Positions 1-6,425 of a stretch of DNA of 7,327 nucleotides are shown here, one piece after another. Source of the DNA: Myxococcales bacterium (GTDB lineage Bacteria; Myxococcota; Polyangia; Polyangiales; Polyangiaceae); the NCBI GenBank assembly GCA_020430865.1, contig JAGQIY010001326.1, forward strand, positions 1-7,327, in the 5' to 3' direction. Each line of letters opens with the position of its first letter. Position 1 is the first letter of the stretch. Position numbers and translations under genes: made by a program. Under the pieces are notes generated by a model. It worked only from the letters and a program-made list of their open reading frames with translations, made no database searches and had not been told where the DNA came from.

Positions 1-11
1 AGAGGCGTTGC

Positions 12-1262
12 TCAGCGTTTCCGTGGCGGCGTAGAGCGAGCGGGGGCCCCCGAGCCGGCCTCGGGGGCCCTGAGGTAGTGTGCGCCGAGCCCAGCGGTGA
101 ACAGGCCGGCCAGGGCGCCCACCCCCAGGGACCAGCGCGGACTCAGGTGGTCGGCGATCCAGCCGACGAGGGGCGCGCCGACGGGCGTGGTCCCGAGGGC
201 AACCGCGATCATGATGGCCAGCACGCGCCCGCGCATCGCAGGCTCGGTGTTCAGCTGGATGAAGCTGTTGGCGCCCGTCGTGAAGGACTGCACGGACCCG
301 CCCACCAGCACCAAGGCGGCACAGAACGTCAGGTAACTGGGCGCGAGGCTCGCGAGGGCGAACGCACAGGCCATGGCGGCACAGCTCAGCGACAGGCGCC
401 TCACGCTCGGGAAGCTCTGGCTCGCCACGAACAGCGCGCCGATCACCGAGCCGACGGCCATCACCGACGTGGCCAGACCGTATTCCCCCGCGCCGCGCCC
501 GAAGGTGACGGCGGACATGGTCGAGACGAAGATCGGTAGGTTCAGCGCGAAGGTGCCGATGATGCAGAACATCAGCATCACACCCCGTAGCTCACGATAT
601 TTCCATACGTAAACGAAGCCGTCGAAGAGCTTGCTCGGGGGGTGGCCGGAGCGTCTGGGCTGCAGCTCGGCGGCGCGGATCTGGGTGAGCGAGAGCAGCA
701 CGGCGACGAACGAGGCCGCGTTGAGCAGAAACACCCAGCCGGTGCCGACTCCGGCGATGAGCACGCCGGCGACGGCGGGCCCGATCATGCGAGCGGCGTT
801 GAAGGAGGTGGAGTTCAGGCCCACGGCGCTCGGGAGCTGGTCGGGCTCGACGAGCTCGGAGACGAAGGCCTGGCGCGCCGGAGCGTCGAAGGCCGTCACG
901 CAGCCAAGCCCCAGCGCGAAGAGATGTACGTGCCAGAGCTGGATGCTGCCGCCCAATGTGAGCAGCCCGAGGCCCAATGCGAGCAGCGCGAGCAAGCCCT
1001 GAGTGACGTAGAGCAGCTTGCGAAGCTCGAAGCGGTCCGCCGCGTAACCGGTGAGCGGCAGTAGCAACACTCGCGGCCCGAACTGCAGCGCCATCACGCT
1101 CCCAACGGCCGTGGCGTTGTGGTCAGTCAGCCCGGTGAGCACGAGCCAGTCCTGCGCCGTGCGCTGCATCCAGGTGCCGACGTTGGAGACCAGCGCGCCG
1201 CCTGCCCACAGGCGATAGTTGAAGCCGCTCAGAGAGCGGAAGGTGGCGATCAGCGGTCTCAC
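12..1262 (-). CDS. MFS transporter, MFS_3 / EntS-like exporter
   Basis: A 416-residue integral inner-membrane protein predicted to export a small molecule by proton antiport; the substrate cannot be read from the sequence. Hydrophobic segments run through the protein in the usual 12-helix pattern, with a charged central loop near residues 195-215. The motif-A loop between helices 2 and 3 is GYAADRFELRKLL (72-84). Family hallmarks of the MFS_3 group, which includes enterobactin exporter EntS, are DAPARQAF (126-133), NAARMIGPAVAGVLI (155-169) and RGRVLAIM (344-351). The length is typical and the gene looks complete; the C-terminus ends in a short basic tail (PPRKR). The start is GTG at 1262, chosen because the protein then begins with the family-like FNYRLW...NVGTWMQ segment; I see no good Shine-Dalgarno before it, and the frame stays open upstream. 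It is divergent from the methyltransferase at 1358. Family is sure; substrate and physiological role are unknown. Confidence 0.93.
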   Translation of the reverse strand: MRPLIATFRSLSGFNYRLWAGGALVSNVGTWMQRTAQDWLVLTGLTDHNATAVGSVMALQFGPRVLLLPLTGYAADRFELRKLLYVTQGLLALLALGLGLLTLGGSIQLWHVHLFALGLGCVTAFDAPARQAFVSELVEPDQLPSAVGLNSTSFNAARMIGPAVAGVLIAGVGTGWVFLLNAASFVAVLLSLTQIRAAELQPRRSGHPPSKLFDGFVYVWKYRELRGVMLMFCIIGTFALNLPIFVSTMSAVTFGRGAGEYGLATSVMAVGSVIGALFVASQSFPSVRRLSLSCAAMACAFALASLAPSYLTFCAALVLVGGSVQSFTTGANSFIQLNTEPAMRGRVLAIMIAVALGTTPVGAPLVGWIADHLSPRWSLGVGALAGLFTAGLGAHYLRAPEAGSGAPARSTPPRKR

Positions 1263-1320
1263 GGCGCGCGGTTTCGCGGGAGTGGCGAGTGGAGGTTCGA
1301 GCTCGCCCGCGACGCACTCG

Positions 1321-1328
1321 GGTATAGT
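1321..1328. promoter_or_regulatory. Possible shared, two-way -10 element between divergent genes
   Basis: The spacer between the divergent transporter and methyltransferase genes contains ggTATAgt. Read rightward, TATAGT (1323-1328) is a good -10 hexamer that would give a leader of about 20 nt before the ATG at 1358. Read leftward, TATACC (1326-1321) is a 4-of-6 match, with a weak -35 (TTCCGA, 1349-1344) 17 bp upstream. The rightward -35 is poor at normal spacing. Functional use is inference. Confidence 0.3.
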
Positions 1329-1357
1329 GCCGGGGCCGGGGAGTCGGAAGGCGAGCT

Positions 1358-2200
1358 ATGAAGACGGGGCAGGCGAGTCGGACTGCGGTGATGGTGTGTC
1401 AAGGGCGCGCGTACTCACACGAGACTGGCGCGTGTCCGCGATTCAGCGACCCCACCGCGCTAGGATTGCTGCCCGAAGACGCAGCCGAAGACGTGCGGGC
1501 AGCTGTCGAGAAGCGGCCGGTGCGCGGGGTGAGGCGCGGCTTCACACGCACGCATCTGATCCGCAACGGCTTGGTGCAGGCCGCGCGCACCGTCGCGATC
1601 GACGACGCGATCCGTGGTGTATCCACGCGGCAATTGGCGATCCTGGGTGCGGGTCTCGACGGTCGCGCCTGGCGCATGCCAGAGCTGGCGGAGTCCACCG
1701 TGTTCGAGGTGGATCATCCGGACACCCAGCGGGCCAAGCGCGAGGCCCTGGGGGACAAGCAGGCGTGCGCGAGGGACGTGCGCTTCACGGCCGTGGACTT
1801 CACGCGCGACGACTTGGGCGAGCGGCTGGAGAGCGCCGGGCACGACGCTCTGCAGCCGACGACCTGGGTCTGGGAAGGCGTCGTGATGTACCTCACCCCC
1901 GAGCAGGTCGAGGCGACCCTGGAGGTCATTCGAGCGCGGTCGGCAGCGGGGAGTCGCTTGATCCTCGTCTATCACCGGCCCGCCTGGGTGCTGAAGCTGG
2001 TGAACCTCTTCGTGTCGCGGCTTGGGGAACCGTTTCGCTCGACGTACACACCCGAAGCGATGCGCGCGCTGCTCCACGAGTACGGCTTCGGGGTCGTGGA
2101 AGATCGCAGCGCTGCGGAGGTCGGCGCAGCGCTCTCGCCGGAGGTAGGTCGCGCGACGAAGTTCGCCACGCACCTGAGAATCGTCGTGGCCGATCGGTGA
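1358..2200 (+). CDS. Class I SAM-dependent methyltransferase, LCM / TIGR00027 family
   Basis: A 280-residue soluble protein of the leucine carboxyl methyltransferase superfamily (PF04072), closest in pattern to the bacterial TIGR00027 group. It should transfer a methyl group from S-adenosylmethionine to an unknown small-molecule or protein acceptor in the cytoplasm. The N-terminal ASRTA (6-10) is family-like. SAM-binding motif I is LAILGAGLDGRAWRMP (93-108), followed by the acidic strand FEVDHP (116-121) that would hold the ribose, VDFTRDDL (146-153), and the characteristic WEGVVMYL (172-179). Length is normal and there is no sign of damage. The ATG at 1358 is preceded by GGAAGG (1346-1351) at good spacing. 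It is divergent from the MFS_3 exporter across 95 bp, so the two might be co-regulated, perhaps modification plus export of one compound, but that is only inference. Many members of this family are annotated only by fold. Confidence 0.9.
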   Translation: MKTGQASRTAVMVCQGRAYSHETGACPRFSDPTALGLLPEDAAEDVRAAVEKRPVRGVRRGFTRTHLIRNGLVQAARTVAIDDAIRGVSTRQLAILGAGLDGRAWRMPELAESTVFEVDHPDTQRAKREALGDKQACARDVRFTAVDFTRDDLGERLESAGHDALQPTTWVWEGVVMYLTPEQVEATLEVIRARSAAGSRLILVYHRPAWVLKLVNLFVSRLGEPFRSTYTPEAMRALLHEYGFGVVEDRSAAEVGAALSPEVGRATKFATHLRIVVADR

Positions 2201-2237
2201 ATCGCTGCGCCGGCCCGCTCCCTGCAGCCCGCGACGG

Positions 2238-2294
2238 GATCCGTGCAAGGCGCGACAGACCTCGTCAACGCACGGAATCGCGGTCGATCCGTGC
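2238..2294 (+). promoter_or_regulatory. Three-copy repeat able to form alternative hairpins
   Basis: GATCCGTGC occurs at 2238-2246 and again at 2286-2294, and an inverted copy with one extra A, GCACGGAATC, lies between them at 2270-2279. The middle copy can pair with the right copy: 2270-2275 with 2289-2294 and 2277-2280 with 2285-2288, giving 10 bp with one bulged A (2276) and a 4-nt loop. It can instead pair with the left copy: 2270-2275 with 2241-2246 plus 2277-2279 with 2238-2240. No T-run follows, so a standard intrinsic terminator is not supported. It lies just after the methyltransferase and before the small lipoprotein gene; it could be a transcript-end structure, an attenuator-like switch or a protein site. 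Confidence 0.4.
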
Positions 2295-2309
2295 GGCCTC
2301 ACGCCGACC

Positions 2310-2338
2310 CTGACAGCCGCCCCCGTGGCGACTAGACT
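2310..2338 (+). promoter_or_regulatory. Sigma70-like promoter for the small lipoprotein gene
   Basis: CTGACA (2310-2315, 5 of 6 to TTGACA) is separated by 17 bp from TAGACT (2333-2338, 4 of 6 to TATAAT). The expected start of transcription, about 7 nt after the -10, falls on or within one or two bases of the ATG at 2345, and no Shine-Dalgarno is visible before that ATG. This suggests a leaderless mRNA. Spacing and match are seen in the sequence; activity is inferred. Confidence 0.42.
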
Positions 2339-2344
2339 CCGAGC

Positions 2345-2851
2345 ATGGTGCGCCTAGCGTGGTTGGTGGCAGCGACGATGATTGGCTGTGGAGGCCAGAG
2401 CGATGACGTCGACTCCGGGTCTGCTTGTCCGAGCGGCGGCTCTTCGTCGTTGACGGGTGTGCGCCTCGAGTTCGCCGCTGGCGCCCGCTGCGAGTTCAGC
2501 GTGGCCGAGGCGAGTCAGGGCATCAGCGTGCCATTGCAGGTCGTGGTCGAAGCACCCGGCCCGCCCGTCAGACCGCGGCGAAGCGAGTGCGCGCTGGGCC
2601 AGGTCGGTGGTCTGGACGTCGGTGGCGGGATCAGCGGTGGTCTGTCCTCGCCCTGCAACACCGAGCTTCAGCTGGAGGGTTTCGAGTACGAACCCGGGAC
2701 GTACCCTGGAGAGGTCTTCGTTCAGCCGCACGACTCGCAGCTCACGCCCGGCGTCCACAAGGCGCGGTTCAGCGCTTCCGGAGTCTACGGGCTTGGCGAA
2801 GAAGCGGACTTCGAGCTGCGAACCGAGATGGACATCGTGATCCGCGAGTAG
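2345..2851 (+). CDS. Small putative lipoprotein, function unknown
   Basis: A 168-residue exported protein I do not recognise. Residues 1-14 form a short signal peptide (one Arg at position 3, then a hydrophobic stretch) ending in the lipobox MIGC, so Cys15 would be lipidated; the following GGQSDD favours outer-membrane sorting. The mature part has four further cysteines (28, 49, 82, 104) that could form two disulfides. A Gly-rich stretch lies at 85-99 and a beta-rich C-terminal half contains alternating hydrophobic strands (GVHKARFSASGVYGLG, DFELRTEMDIVI), suggesting a small beta-sandwich-like domain. No catalytic motif is visible. The ATG at 2345 has no Shine-Dalgarno but sits right after a promoter-like sequence. 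The gene is convergent with the kinase-like lipoprotein gene, with only 10 bp between the stop codons. It is probably monocistronic. Being a real gene is supported by the lipobox and by a steady reading frame; the function is unknown. Confidence 0.75.
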   Translation: MVRLAWLVAATMIGCGGQSDDVDSGSACPSGGSSSLTGVRLEFAAGARCEFSVAEASQGISVPLQVVVEAPGPPVRPRRSECALGQVGGLDVGGGISGGLSSPCNTELQLEGFEYEPGTYPGEVFVQPHDSQLTPGVHKARFSASGVYGLGEEADFELRTEMDIVIRE

Positions 2852-2861
2852 CTCCGCGGTC

Positions 2862-4490
2862 TCATCGATGTTCCTTGCGGATCAACCCAAGGACACGCGG
2901 CCTACCGTCGAGGCGGAAGTGGACCTGCATCGCCGGTTTCACGTCGCGGCCGCGCACCACGCGCAGGCGGCGGATCTGGTAGCCATCCCCATGTACCGGT
3001 AGACACACACCACCGCGCTCGTGAACCGTGTGCTCGGCGACCACGCGATCGTCGGAGTCGAGCACCTCGACCACTCCGGAGTGGGCGAGGCGGTAGACCA
3101 GGCCCAGATCGACGGCGCACAGCTGGGCGTCGCCGCCTGGAGTGCGCTCGAAGTGGAAGTCGTCGAGTGGGGAGAGCGCCTCCAGGTAGGCTCTGCCGAC
3201 CTTCTCCCGGCGCGCGAGCAGCGTCTTCACCAGGTACTCCGCGGCCTCGGGATCGCTCAGCTGACCGCGCTTCACGATCGCCTCGAGAATCGGGCGATCC
3301 ACGCGCATGACCAGCTTGGCTCCCCAGAACCCATCGGCCTCGTCGAGCTCGTAGAAGGGCCAGTACGGGTAGGCTTCGTGCCAGGTGTGCGGATCGAAGG
3401 GCTTCGCGCCGAACGGCCCGACGGAGAGCCAGGGGGTGTCCCGGACCTCCTCCCATGGGCGCTGCCAGAGTCCAAGGGAGATCAGCGCTCGGGGCTGTGC
3501 GTCCCAGTCCCACAGGTACTCGAAGCCATCCTCGTGGCGGTTCTTTTCCGCGGGGTGCCCGCCCAGGGCCTCGCCGAAGTCGAGGAAGTAGTGACGCAGG
3601 AAGTGACGCCCGCCCTCCTCGACGTACATGTCGAGGGTGTTGTCCTCCTTCATGTCGGTGTGGTTGAGCCAGGCGCCGATCACCCGCATCCCCCGCACTT
3701 CGCGGCGATGCTGATGAGGGATCAGGTCGTTGGGGTCGTCGTCTCGCACGCCCCTGGCGGGGAAGCCGCCCTTGGGCACACCATCCAGGAACTCGCTGGA
3801 AGAGGCTCGATAGCGACCGTCGGCCAGTCTCGGGGCTTCGCCCAGCGCTCGGTCCACGTCGGCGCCCGTCATCGGACGCTTGTTGTCGTACTCGTCCTTG
3901 AGCTTGGCGTCCGGGGCGAGCTGGATTTGGTTCCGCGAGAAAACGAAGATGTCGTCGTTCGGGACGTTGTAGCCCAGCGTCCAGATCACGCGGTTCACGA
4001 TCACACTGGCCGAGGTCTGGAGCTCCGGGTTCTCCTTGGTGTCGAACTTGACGATGAACTTGCGGTCTCTGGCGTCCTTGACGAAGAAGCCGGGGTTCGC
4101 GCCACCCGACTTCGCTGAAAGCACCGTGATGGGAAGCGTCGGTGGTCCCGCAGCAGACGCGCCGATAGCCGCTTCGGCGGGGGTGACCTGGCGCACGCCG
4201 ATGCGATTCGTGAACCAGCTCGAGTCCGGGACCTCGTCCAGGGCGTTGGTGTTCCAGGCCGGCTCCCTGTCGGGCAGGCTCAGCGCCCGTGTCAGCTGAC
4301 CGTGGATGAACACGTCGGAGCCGAAGGGCAATGGGAAGAACTCCCGCTCGTCCGGCGGGGGGATGTTCCGCGTGTCGTCGACGCGCCACACGATGGGTCG
4401 ATCCTTGAAGCGCTCCTGAGAGCCAGCGCAGCCCAGGAGCAGCAGCAGCGGGAGCAACGAGCCCAGCTGCATCAGGCGTTGGGTCTTCAT
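2862..4490 (-). CDS. Exported lipoprotein with kinase-like active-site series
   Basis: A 542-residue predicted lipoprotein: the signal peptide MKTQRLMQLGSLLPLLLLLG ends in a lipobox with Cys21. Residues 131-184 (NPGFFVKDARDRKFIVKFD, then NPELQTSASVIVNRVIW) read like the N-lobe of a protein-kinase or HipA/PI-kinase-like fold, with Lys148 as candidate ATP-contacting lysine and Glu156 or a nearby acid as possible partner. Residues 277-284, HTDMKEDN, match the catalytic-loop pattern HxDxKxxN (Asp279, Asn284), and LDFGEALG (303-310) looks like a DFG metal site (Asp304). An aromatic-rich part (352-390) and helices (391-440) would form the C-lobe; a beta-rich tail (about 445-542) carries Cys458 and Cys496. 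Similar unnamed proteins are, to my recollection, common in Acidobacteria and some Myxococcota. The ATG at 4490 overlaps the stop of the upstream barrel gene (ATGA) and is served by GGAG at 4503-4500, so translation is likely coupled. Kinase activity is inference; ATP is normally scarce outside the cytoplasm. It could also be a non-catalytic relative. Confidence 0.82.
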   Translation of the reverse strand: MKTQRLMQLGSLLPLLLLLGCAGSQERFKDRPIVWRVDDTRNIPPPDEREFFPLPFGSDVFIHGQLTRALSLPDREPAWNTNALDEVPDSSWFTNRIGVRQVTPAEAAIGASAAGPPTLPITVLSAKSGGANPGFFVKDARDRKFIVKFDTKENPELQTSASVIVNRVIWTLGYNVPNDDIFVFSRNQIQLAPDAKLKDEYDNKRPMTGADVDRALGEAPRLADGRYRASSSEFLDGVPKGGFPARGVRDDDPNDLIPHQHRREVRGMRVIGAWLNHTDMKEDNTLDMYVEEGGRHFLRHYFLDFGEALGGHPAEKNRHEDGFEYLWDWDAQPRALISLGLWQRPWEEVRDTPWLSVGPFGAKPFDPHTWHEAYPYWPFYELDEADGFWGAKLVMRVDRPILEAIVKRGQLSDPEAAEYLVKTLLARREKVGRAYLEALSPLDDFHFERTPGGDAQLCAVDLGLVYRLAHSGVVEVLDSDDRVVAEHTVHERGGVCLPVHGDGYQIRRLRVVRGRDVKPAMQVHFRLDGRPRVLGLIRKEHR

Positions 4491-6064
4491 AGCTGACGAC
4501 TCCGCTTGTGGAAGAACTCGAGGGGCGCCGTGGTGACGAAGACCGTGAACTGCTCACCGTAAGCCAGGTCGAGGCTCAGGATGACGTCTTCTTCCGTGTG
4601 GATCAAGAAGCCTCCTCCTCCGCCGAGCTTCCAGTCTTCGAAGGGCGAGCCGAACAGCGTGTCGTAGTCGCGACCGACGTTGCCCGCATCGACGAACAGC
4701 TTGCCCGAGAGTACCTGGTGGATGGGGTAACGATACTCTGCCGTGGCCACCGCGGAGAGCTTGTCCCTGAAGCGATCCGAGAGGTAGCCGCGCAGATCGT
4801 GGACTCCGCCGAGCCGCGGCAGCTCGATGAACGGGATGTTCGCCTCGTCGCCGGCGACGCCCTCCAGGGCTGCCCGGAGCGCCAGCACACGGGTCTTCCG
4901 GTACAGATCGATGAACCCGGTCAGCTCTGCGCCGTAGTGCCAGTAGCGATAACCGTTCGCTGGTACGACGCCCCCACCCAGGAGCTCCAGGTAGCTGCCA
5001 CTCGAAGCGAGCTCCTGATCCCGGGTGTCGTGCACCACGGTGAGCCCCAGCTCCAGCGTGTTCACCCCGCCATCGAAGCCGGTGATCCGCGAGGTATCGT
5101 AGACCTGTTCGATGGACGGCTCGGGGAAGTCGCGCTGTTCACCAGCGAAGCGCCGGTGATTGTAGATCCCGAACAGCCCCACGTTGGTCAGCTCGCCAGC
5201 TTCTCCCAAGGTGCCGCCGGCGCGCGCCATGCCGAGGAATCGCTCCTGCTGAAAGCGGGTGCCCACGTTGGTGTCCCTGGGACCGAACCCTGCGCCGCTC
5301 GTCGCCTGCTCCTCACCCCCAAACCCGTAGAAGAGGATAGCTGGCTCTTTTTCGTAGCGCGTGCGCGTCTCGAGCCACAGGCGTGAGCCGCCGACGCGGT
5401 CACCGTCGAAGACGGCCTCGTAGGACTGCACGTAGCGTCCGCCGAACTTGCCCTCGAACGACAGCTTCTCTTCGTGGCCAGCCAGATCGCTGTCGAAGAC
5501 CTTGGCGCCGTAGCTGAAGCCGTAGCCGGTTTCCGAAGCAATGGTCGGGTAGAAGCCGGCGGTGTGCGCCTCGTCGAAGTAGAAGAAGTCGATGACGCGG
5601 TCGACCACCTTGTAGCGGTCGATCCCCGTGAGCAGGGTCTCGATCGGCGCGAAGGCGATGTCGATCAGCAGCTTCGCCGGAAACAGCACCGCGCGTCCTG
5701 GTAGCAGGACATAGTCCTCGCTCTCCCAACCTGGTTTCTCACGGAAACCACGCGCCTCGTCCGCCGGAACCGCGGGGCTCTGCTCGCGATCCTCGTAGCT
5801 GCGTAGCGGGGTGCCGGGTTGAGACCCCGAGCGCGGGAAGTCGTTTCCTTCGGGATCCTTGTCCGGCTCGGGTTTGGGGGGAGGGGTCTCCGGTGGGGCG
5901 CCGGGAGGCGCTGTGGAGCTGGCGGGAGTCGGCGCTGGCGGTGCCGGCGTGGGCTGCGCGTGAGCAACACTCGTCAGGCCCAGCAGGAGCAACCCTGAGC
6001 ACAGCTGCAGCGAGCTGCGTGACCATCGGCTCGCTAGCCGGCCTGTGCGTCTCGAAGCCCCCAT
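4487..6064 (-). CDS. Omp85-superfamily outer-membrane beta-barrel without POTRA domains
   Basis: A 525-residue outer-membrane protein of the BamA/TamA surface-antigen type (PF01103). A basic n-region and hydrophobic core lead to signal peptidase site AHA-Q (36/37). A Pro-rich, probably disordered segment follows (37-72), then a short helical stretch (120-165), then the barrel from about 166 to the end. Omp85 features are HDTRD (345-349), LGGVHDLRGY (418-427) with the lid-loop RGY, EYRYPI (443-448) and FVDAGNVG (457-464). No POTRA repeats fit in the N-terminal part, unlike BamA or TamA, so this is not the housekeeping assembly factor. The extreme C-terminus continues past the usual aromatic end (LEFFHKRSRQL). 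ATG at 6064 is preceded by a weak AGG (6073-6071). It is the first gene of a two-gene operon, overlapping the kinase-like lipoprotein by 4 bp. This suggests a joint role at the outer membrane: the barrel may export, expose or anchor the lipoprotein. That role is inference. Confidence 0.88.
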   Translation of the reverse strand: MGASRRTGRLASRWSRSSLQLCSGLLLLGLTSVAHAQPTPAPPAPTPASSTAPPGAPPETPPPKPEPDKDPEGNDFPRSGSQPGTPLRSYEDREQSPAVPADEARGFREKPGWESEDYVLLPGRAVLFPAKLLIDIAFAPIETLLTGIDRYKVVDRVIDFFYFDEAHTAGFYPTIASETGYGFSYGAKVFDSDLAGHEEKLSFEGKFGGRYVQSYEAVFDGDRVGGSRLWLETRTRYEKEPAILFYGFGGEEQATSGAGFGPRDTNVGTRFQQERFLGMARAGGTLGEAGELTNVGLFGIYNHRRFAGEQRDFPEPSIEQVYDTSRITGFDGGVNTLELGLTVVHDTRDQELASSGSYLELLGGGVVPANGYRYWHYGAELTGFIDLYRKTRVLALRAALEGVAGDEANIPFIELPRLGGVHDLRGYLSDRFRDKLSAVATAEYRYPIHQVLSGKLFVDAGNVGRDYDTLFGSPFEDWKLGGGGGFLIHTEEDVILSLDLAYGEQFTVFVTTAPLEFFHKRSRQL

Positions 6065-6228
6065 GAATCGCCTGGCTCACTATAGAGCCGAAGCGGACCA
6101 GCAGGCTCCTGGAAAAACTGCGATCTCCAGCAGTCAGCGTGCTATCTTGCACGAGACCTTGGCGAGGCGAGAGCGACAGAGCTTCCTCGAGGAGACGCGA
6201 CGCGTCCAGGGCGACCGCGACTCGTAGC

Positions 6229-6412
6229 TCAGCCGGGCTTCGGGTCGTCGAGGTGGAAGCAGAAGGGGGGGGCACCTCGACACAGGCGATGCAGAGCGGG
6301 AGTAGCTCGCCGGTATCCCGTGCCGCATGCAGCAGTGGCGTGAGCGCGCTCAGGTTGTCCACCGCCGCCGCCGAGCAGGAACAGACACAACGGAGGCGGG
6401 GGCTGCGTCATG
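6229..6412 (-). pseudogene. Possible small gene (about 60 aa) with two compensating frameshifts
   Basis: Reading from ATG at 6412, the frame gives MTQPPPPLCLFLLGGG with mostly G/C third bases. At the GCC-repeat (6361-6373) the coding-like frame moves by one base and continues as VDNLSALTPLLHAARDTGEL... down to a C8 run (6272-6265). Adding one C there returns to the first frame, ending PPFCFHLDDPKPG and TGA at 6231-6229. By hand count, third-position G/C is about 88 percent, 80 percent and 100 percent along this composite path, against about 45 percent for the unshifted frame in the middle part. Both shift points are slippage-prone tracts, so a decayed gene, two sequence errors, or chance in GC-rich DNA are all possible. 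No Shine-Dalgarno is visible before the ATG, and I recognise no family. Confidence 0.25.
6247..6281. repeat. 9-bp perfect inverted repeat flanking a G8 run
   Basis: GTCGAGGTG (6247-6255) is the exact inverse complement of CACCTCGAC (6273-6281). The 17-nt loop ends with eight consecutive G (6265-6272), which are eight C on the minus strand. The stem is stable in either transcript, but no T-run follows on either side, so it is not a standard terminator. It lies upstream of the barrel operon and might shape its leader if transcription starts far upstream. Confidence 0.5.
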
Positions 6413-6425
6413 GGGCGCAACGTGA

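Noticed and set aside
1219..2313. 364-aa plus-strand open frame over the methyltransferase
   Set aside because: Arg-rich shadow frame; the 1358-2200 frame has clear SAM-binding motifs.
2842..2859. Hairpin CCGCG...CGCGG at the convergent gene ends as a possible two-way terminator
   Set aside because: Only 5 bp with an 8-nt loop and no T-run on either side; too weak in GC-rich DNA.
3021..4118. Long plus-strand open frame (365 aa) opposite the kinase-like lipoprotein gene
   Set aside because: Antisense shadow of a well-supported gene with a lipobox; no family features and caused by high G/C third positions.
2902..4557. Long minus-strand open frame (551 aa) overlapping the kinase-like lipoprotein in another frame
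   Set aside because: Arg/Pro-rich low-complexity translation typical of a frame shadow; it conflicts with the better supported frame.
6029..6064. RR pair in the barrel's signal peptide as a Tat signal
   Set aside because: SRRTGR lacks the following hydrophobic and Lys positions of the Tat motif; Omp85 barrels use Sec.
6045..6227. 60-aa plus-strand open frame near the barrel start
   Set aside because: Overlaps the barrel's 5' end antisense, has no ribosome site, and only its second half looks coding-like.
6225..6237. TAGCTCAGCCGGG resembles the D-arm start of a tRNA
   Set aside because: No matching second half of the D-stem, no anticodon arm and no T-arm sequence follow within tRNA length.
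6361..6373. Short GCC triplet repeat as a CRISPR or minisatellite
   Set aside because: Only four units of 3 bp, with no spacers; a simple GC-rich repeat.
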